NCBI GenBank assembly: GCA_903932705.1
Contig: CAIZHC010000083.1
Location: 1-5,195, forward strand
DNA from: an uncultured Actinomycetes bacterium
Lineage (GTDB): Bacteria; Actinomycetota; Actinomycetes; Nanopelagicales; Nanopelagicaceae
DNA length: 5,195 nt
Direction: 5' to 3'
The position numbers and the translations under genes are program-made. The notes below the pieces were generated by a model that did no database searches, was not told the DNA's origin, and saw only the letters and a list, made by a program, of their open reading frames with translations. Below are positions 4,354 through 5,195 of this stretch, in pieces. Position 1 is the first letter of the stretch. The number at the start of each line of letters is the position of its first letter.

Positions 4354-4842
4354 ATGAAGTTCAAAGGTTGGGACGACCCTCCCTCTAACTTTCAGTGCGA
4401 ATTTAATTTTCACAGGGGGCCCAAGTGGCTCCTCTTGCTTTCTCACACCCCATACTTTGAAAGATATGCATATCCGAAAGCAATTGAACTTGGTCTTGCA
4501 GAAGCCTGGCCGCGAGAAGTTGGAATTAACCTACAACAGTCATTTGATACCAAAGGATGGATAATTCATCAATCTCCCAAGGATGATCTTGAAAGATGGA
4601 TTGAAGGGTCGTTGGCTTTTCTCACTCAAAAGAAAAAGTACTCTCTGAACAGATTTCTTTTAATCCGTAGGACTTTTCACATCACAAATAATCTAGTGAT
4701 CTTCTGGCATGTCTTGCCAAGATTCTCATTCACCCGCTATGGCTCCCACATAAAATTCCAGAGAGATATTCATCGTCTCAATGGCACCTACAAAGAGTAT
4801 AAGCGAGCCCTCCGTGGGGAACGTTTCGACTTTAGCGAGTAA
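4354..4842 (+). CDS. Protein of unknown function, probably cytoplasmic
   Basis: I do not recognise this 162-residue protein. It has no signal peptide and no clear membrane segment; the most hydrophobic stretches are WLLLLSH (25-31) and LVIFWHVL (114-121), both too short or too polar around them. It is rich in aromatic residues (six Trp, at 6, 25, 52, 69, 82 and 118), has one Cys (15), and its C-terminal third is strongly basic (KFQRDIHRLN, YKEYKRALRGER), which could bind nucleic acid or an acidic partner. The start is supported by TTGGAG five bases upstream. It follows the secreted-protein gene by 15 bp and its last 11 bases overlap the end of kgd on the other strand. Two sampled 60-base stretches here are 35-40% GC, below the 52-55% sampled in yedK and sigR, which suggests acquisition or weaker selection. 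Confidence 0.65.
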   Translation: MKFKGWDDPPSNFQCEFNFHRGPKWLLLLSHTPYFERYAYPKAIELGLAEAWPREVGINLQQSFDTKGWIIHQSPKDDLERWIEGSLAFLTQKKKYSLNRFLLIRRTFHITNNLVIFWHVLPRFSFTRYGSHIKFQRDIHRLNGTYKEYKRALRGERFDFSE

Positions 4843-5195
4843 ATGCTTCTGTAATCAACGCGTGCTGCTCTTCCTCATGCAAGTGGTGTGATCCAGTTGC
4901 TGGGCTAGCAGTTGCGCGACGAGATACACGGCGCAAGGTGCGACCTTCCAAAGCCTCAAGGGTATTGAGAGCTACGAATGGATATGGACCTTGGTTTGCA
5001 GGCTCATCTTGGACCCAGAGGAAGTTGGCGTTTGAATGAGCGTTTGCAACGCGCATGAAATCAGCAAGTGGGAATGGGTAGATCTGTTCGATGCGAACGA
5101 TCGCTGTACCGGTCTCACCGAGCTTTGCGCGCTCTGCAACAAGATCCCAATAAATCTTTCCAGAGCAGAAGATGACGCGCGATGCGTTTGTGACA
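4832..5195 (-). CDS. kgd: Multifunctional 2-oxoglutarate decarboxylase/dehydrogenase E1 component, C-terminal end, truncated by window edge
   Basis: Thiamine-diphosphate enzyme of the TCA cycle that decarboxylates 2-oxoglutarate; in actinobacteria it is one chain of roughly 1,200 residues combining an acyltransferase-like part with the E1 part. The window holds only the last 120 residues, the C-terminal transketolase-like domain. Family-typical stretches are VIFCSGKIYWDLVAER (after VTNASR at the edge), IVRIEQIYPFPLADF, FLWVQDEPANQGPYPF and the near-terminal RRATASPATGSHHLHEEEQ. The frame is open through position 5194 and continues beyond, so the internal ATG at 5056 is not the start. The stop is TAA at 4834-4832; the C-terminus LITEAFTR has the length expected for the family, so the overlap with the facing gene was not caused by kgd running long. 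Catalytic residues lie outside. kgd is preferred over sucA because of the actinobacterial context. Confidence 0.93.
   Translation of the reverse strand, partial: VTNASRVIFCSGKIYWDLVAERAKLGETGTAIVRIEQIYPFPLADFMRVANAHSNANFLWVQDEPANQGPYPFVALNTLEALEGRTLRRVSRRATASPATGSHHLHEEEQHALITEAFTR

Noticed and set aside
4832..5056. A standalone 74-residue minus-strand gene
   Set aside because: The frame is open upstream to the window edge and reads as the continuous C-terminal domain of the 2-oxoglutarate E1 enzyme, so the ATG at 5056 is an internal Met.

Overview
The window suggests a moderate- to low-GC actinobacterium. The evidence is a SigR/RsrA-type redox sigma factor and zinc anti-sigma pair, a nickel superoxide dismutase with its maturation protease, the C-terminus of an actinobacterial-type multifunctional 2-oxoglutarate decarboxylase/dehydrogenase (Kgd), and an EPSP synthase with the AGTVMRFLPP-type motif. 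Base composition around 50% GC and very tight packing fit a streamlined freshwater actinobacterium (Nanopelagicales/acI-like), but that placement is inference.

Layout from left to right: the N-terminal two thirds of aroA (minus strand, cut by the window edge); 32 bp away and divergent, an SRAP/YedK DNA-protein crosslink gene; then sigR and rsrA, overlapping by 8 bp, behind a textbook SigR-type promoter (GGGAAT-N18-GTT); then a FlK-like hotdog-fold protein. Convergent to that, with a 4-bp gap, is sodN (minus), and divergent from sodN across 36 bp is sodX. After a gap of 88 bp that contains a perfect DnaA-box sequence come two AT-richer genes of unknown function (a secreted 124-residue protein and a 162-residue protein). 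The second overlaps the 3' end of the minus-strand kgd gene, which runs off the right edge.

Functionally the middle of the window is a redox-stress island: SigR/RsrA form a thiol-sensing switch that appears to control its own promoter, SodN destroys superoxide, SodX exposes the nickel-binding amino terminus of SodN, and the SRAP protein protects abasic sites in single-stranded DNA. aroA and kgd are housekeeping genes that flank it. Several genes (aroA, yedK, sigR, the hotdog gene) lack a Shine-Dalgarno sequence but have a promoter-like -10 element 6 to 8 bases before the start codon, suggesting leaderless transcripts; rsrA, sodN and the two unknown genes instead have clear Shine-Dalgarno sequences.

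No tRNA, rRNA, CRISPR array, insertion sequence or strong intrinsic terminator was seen. The most novel part is the pair of unrecognised AT-rich genes between sodX and kgd.
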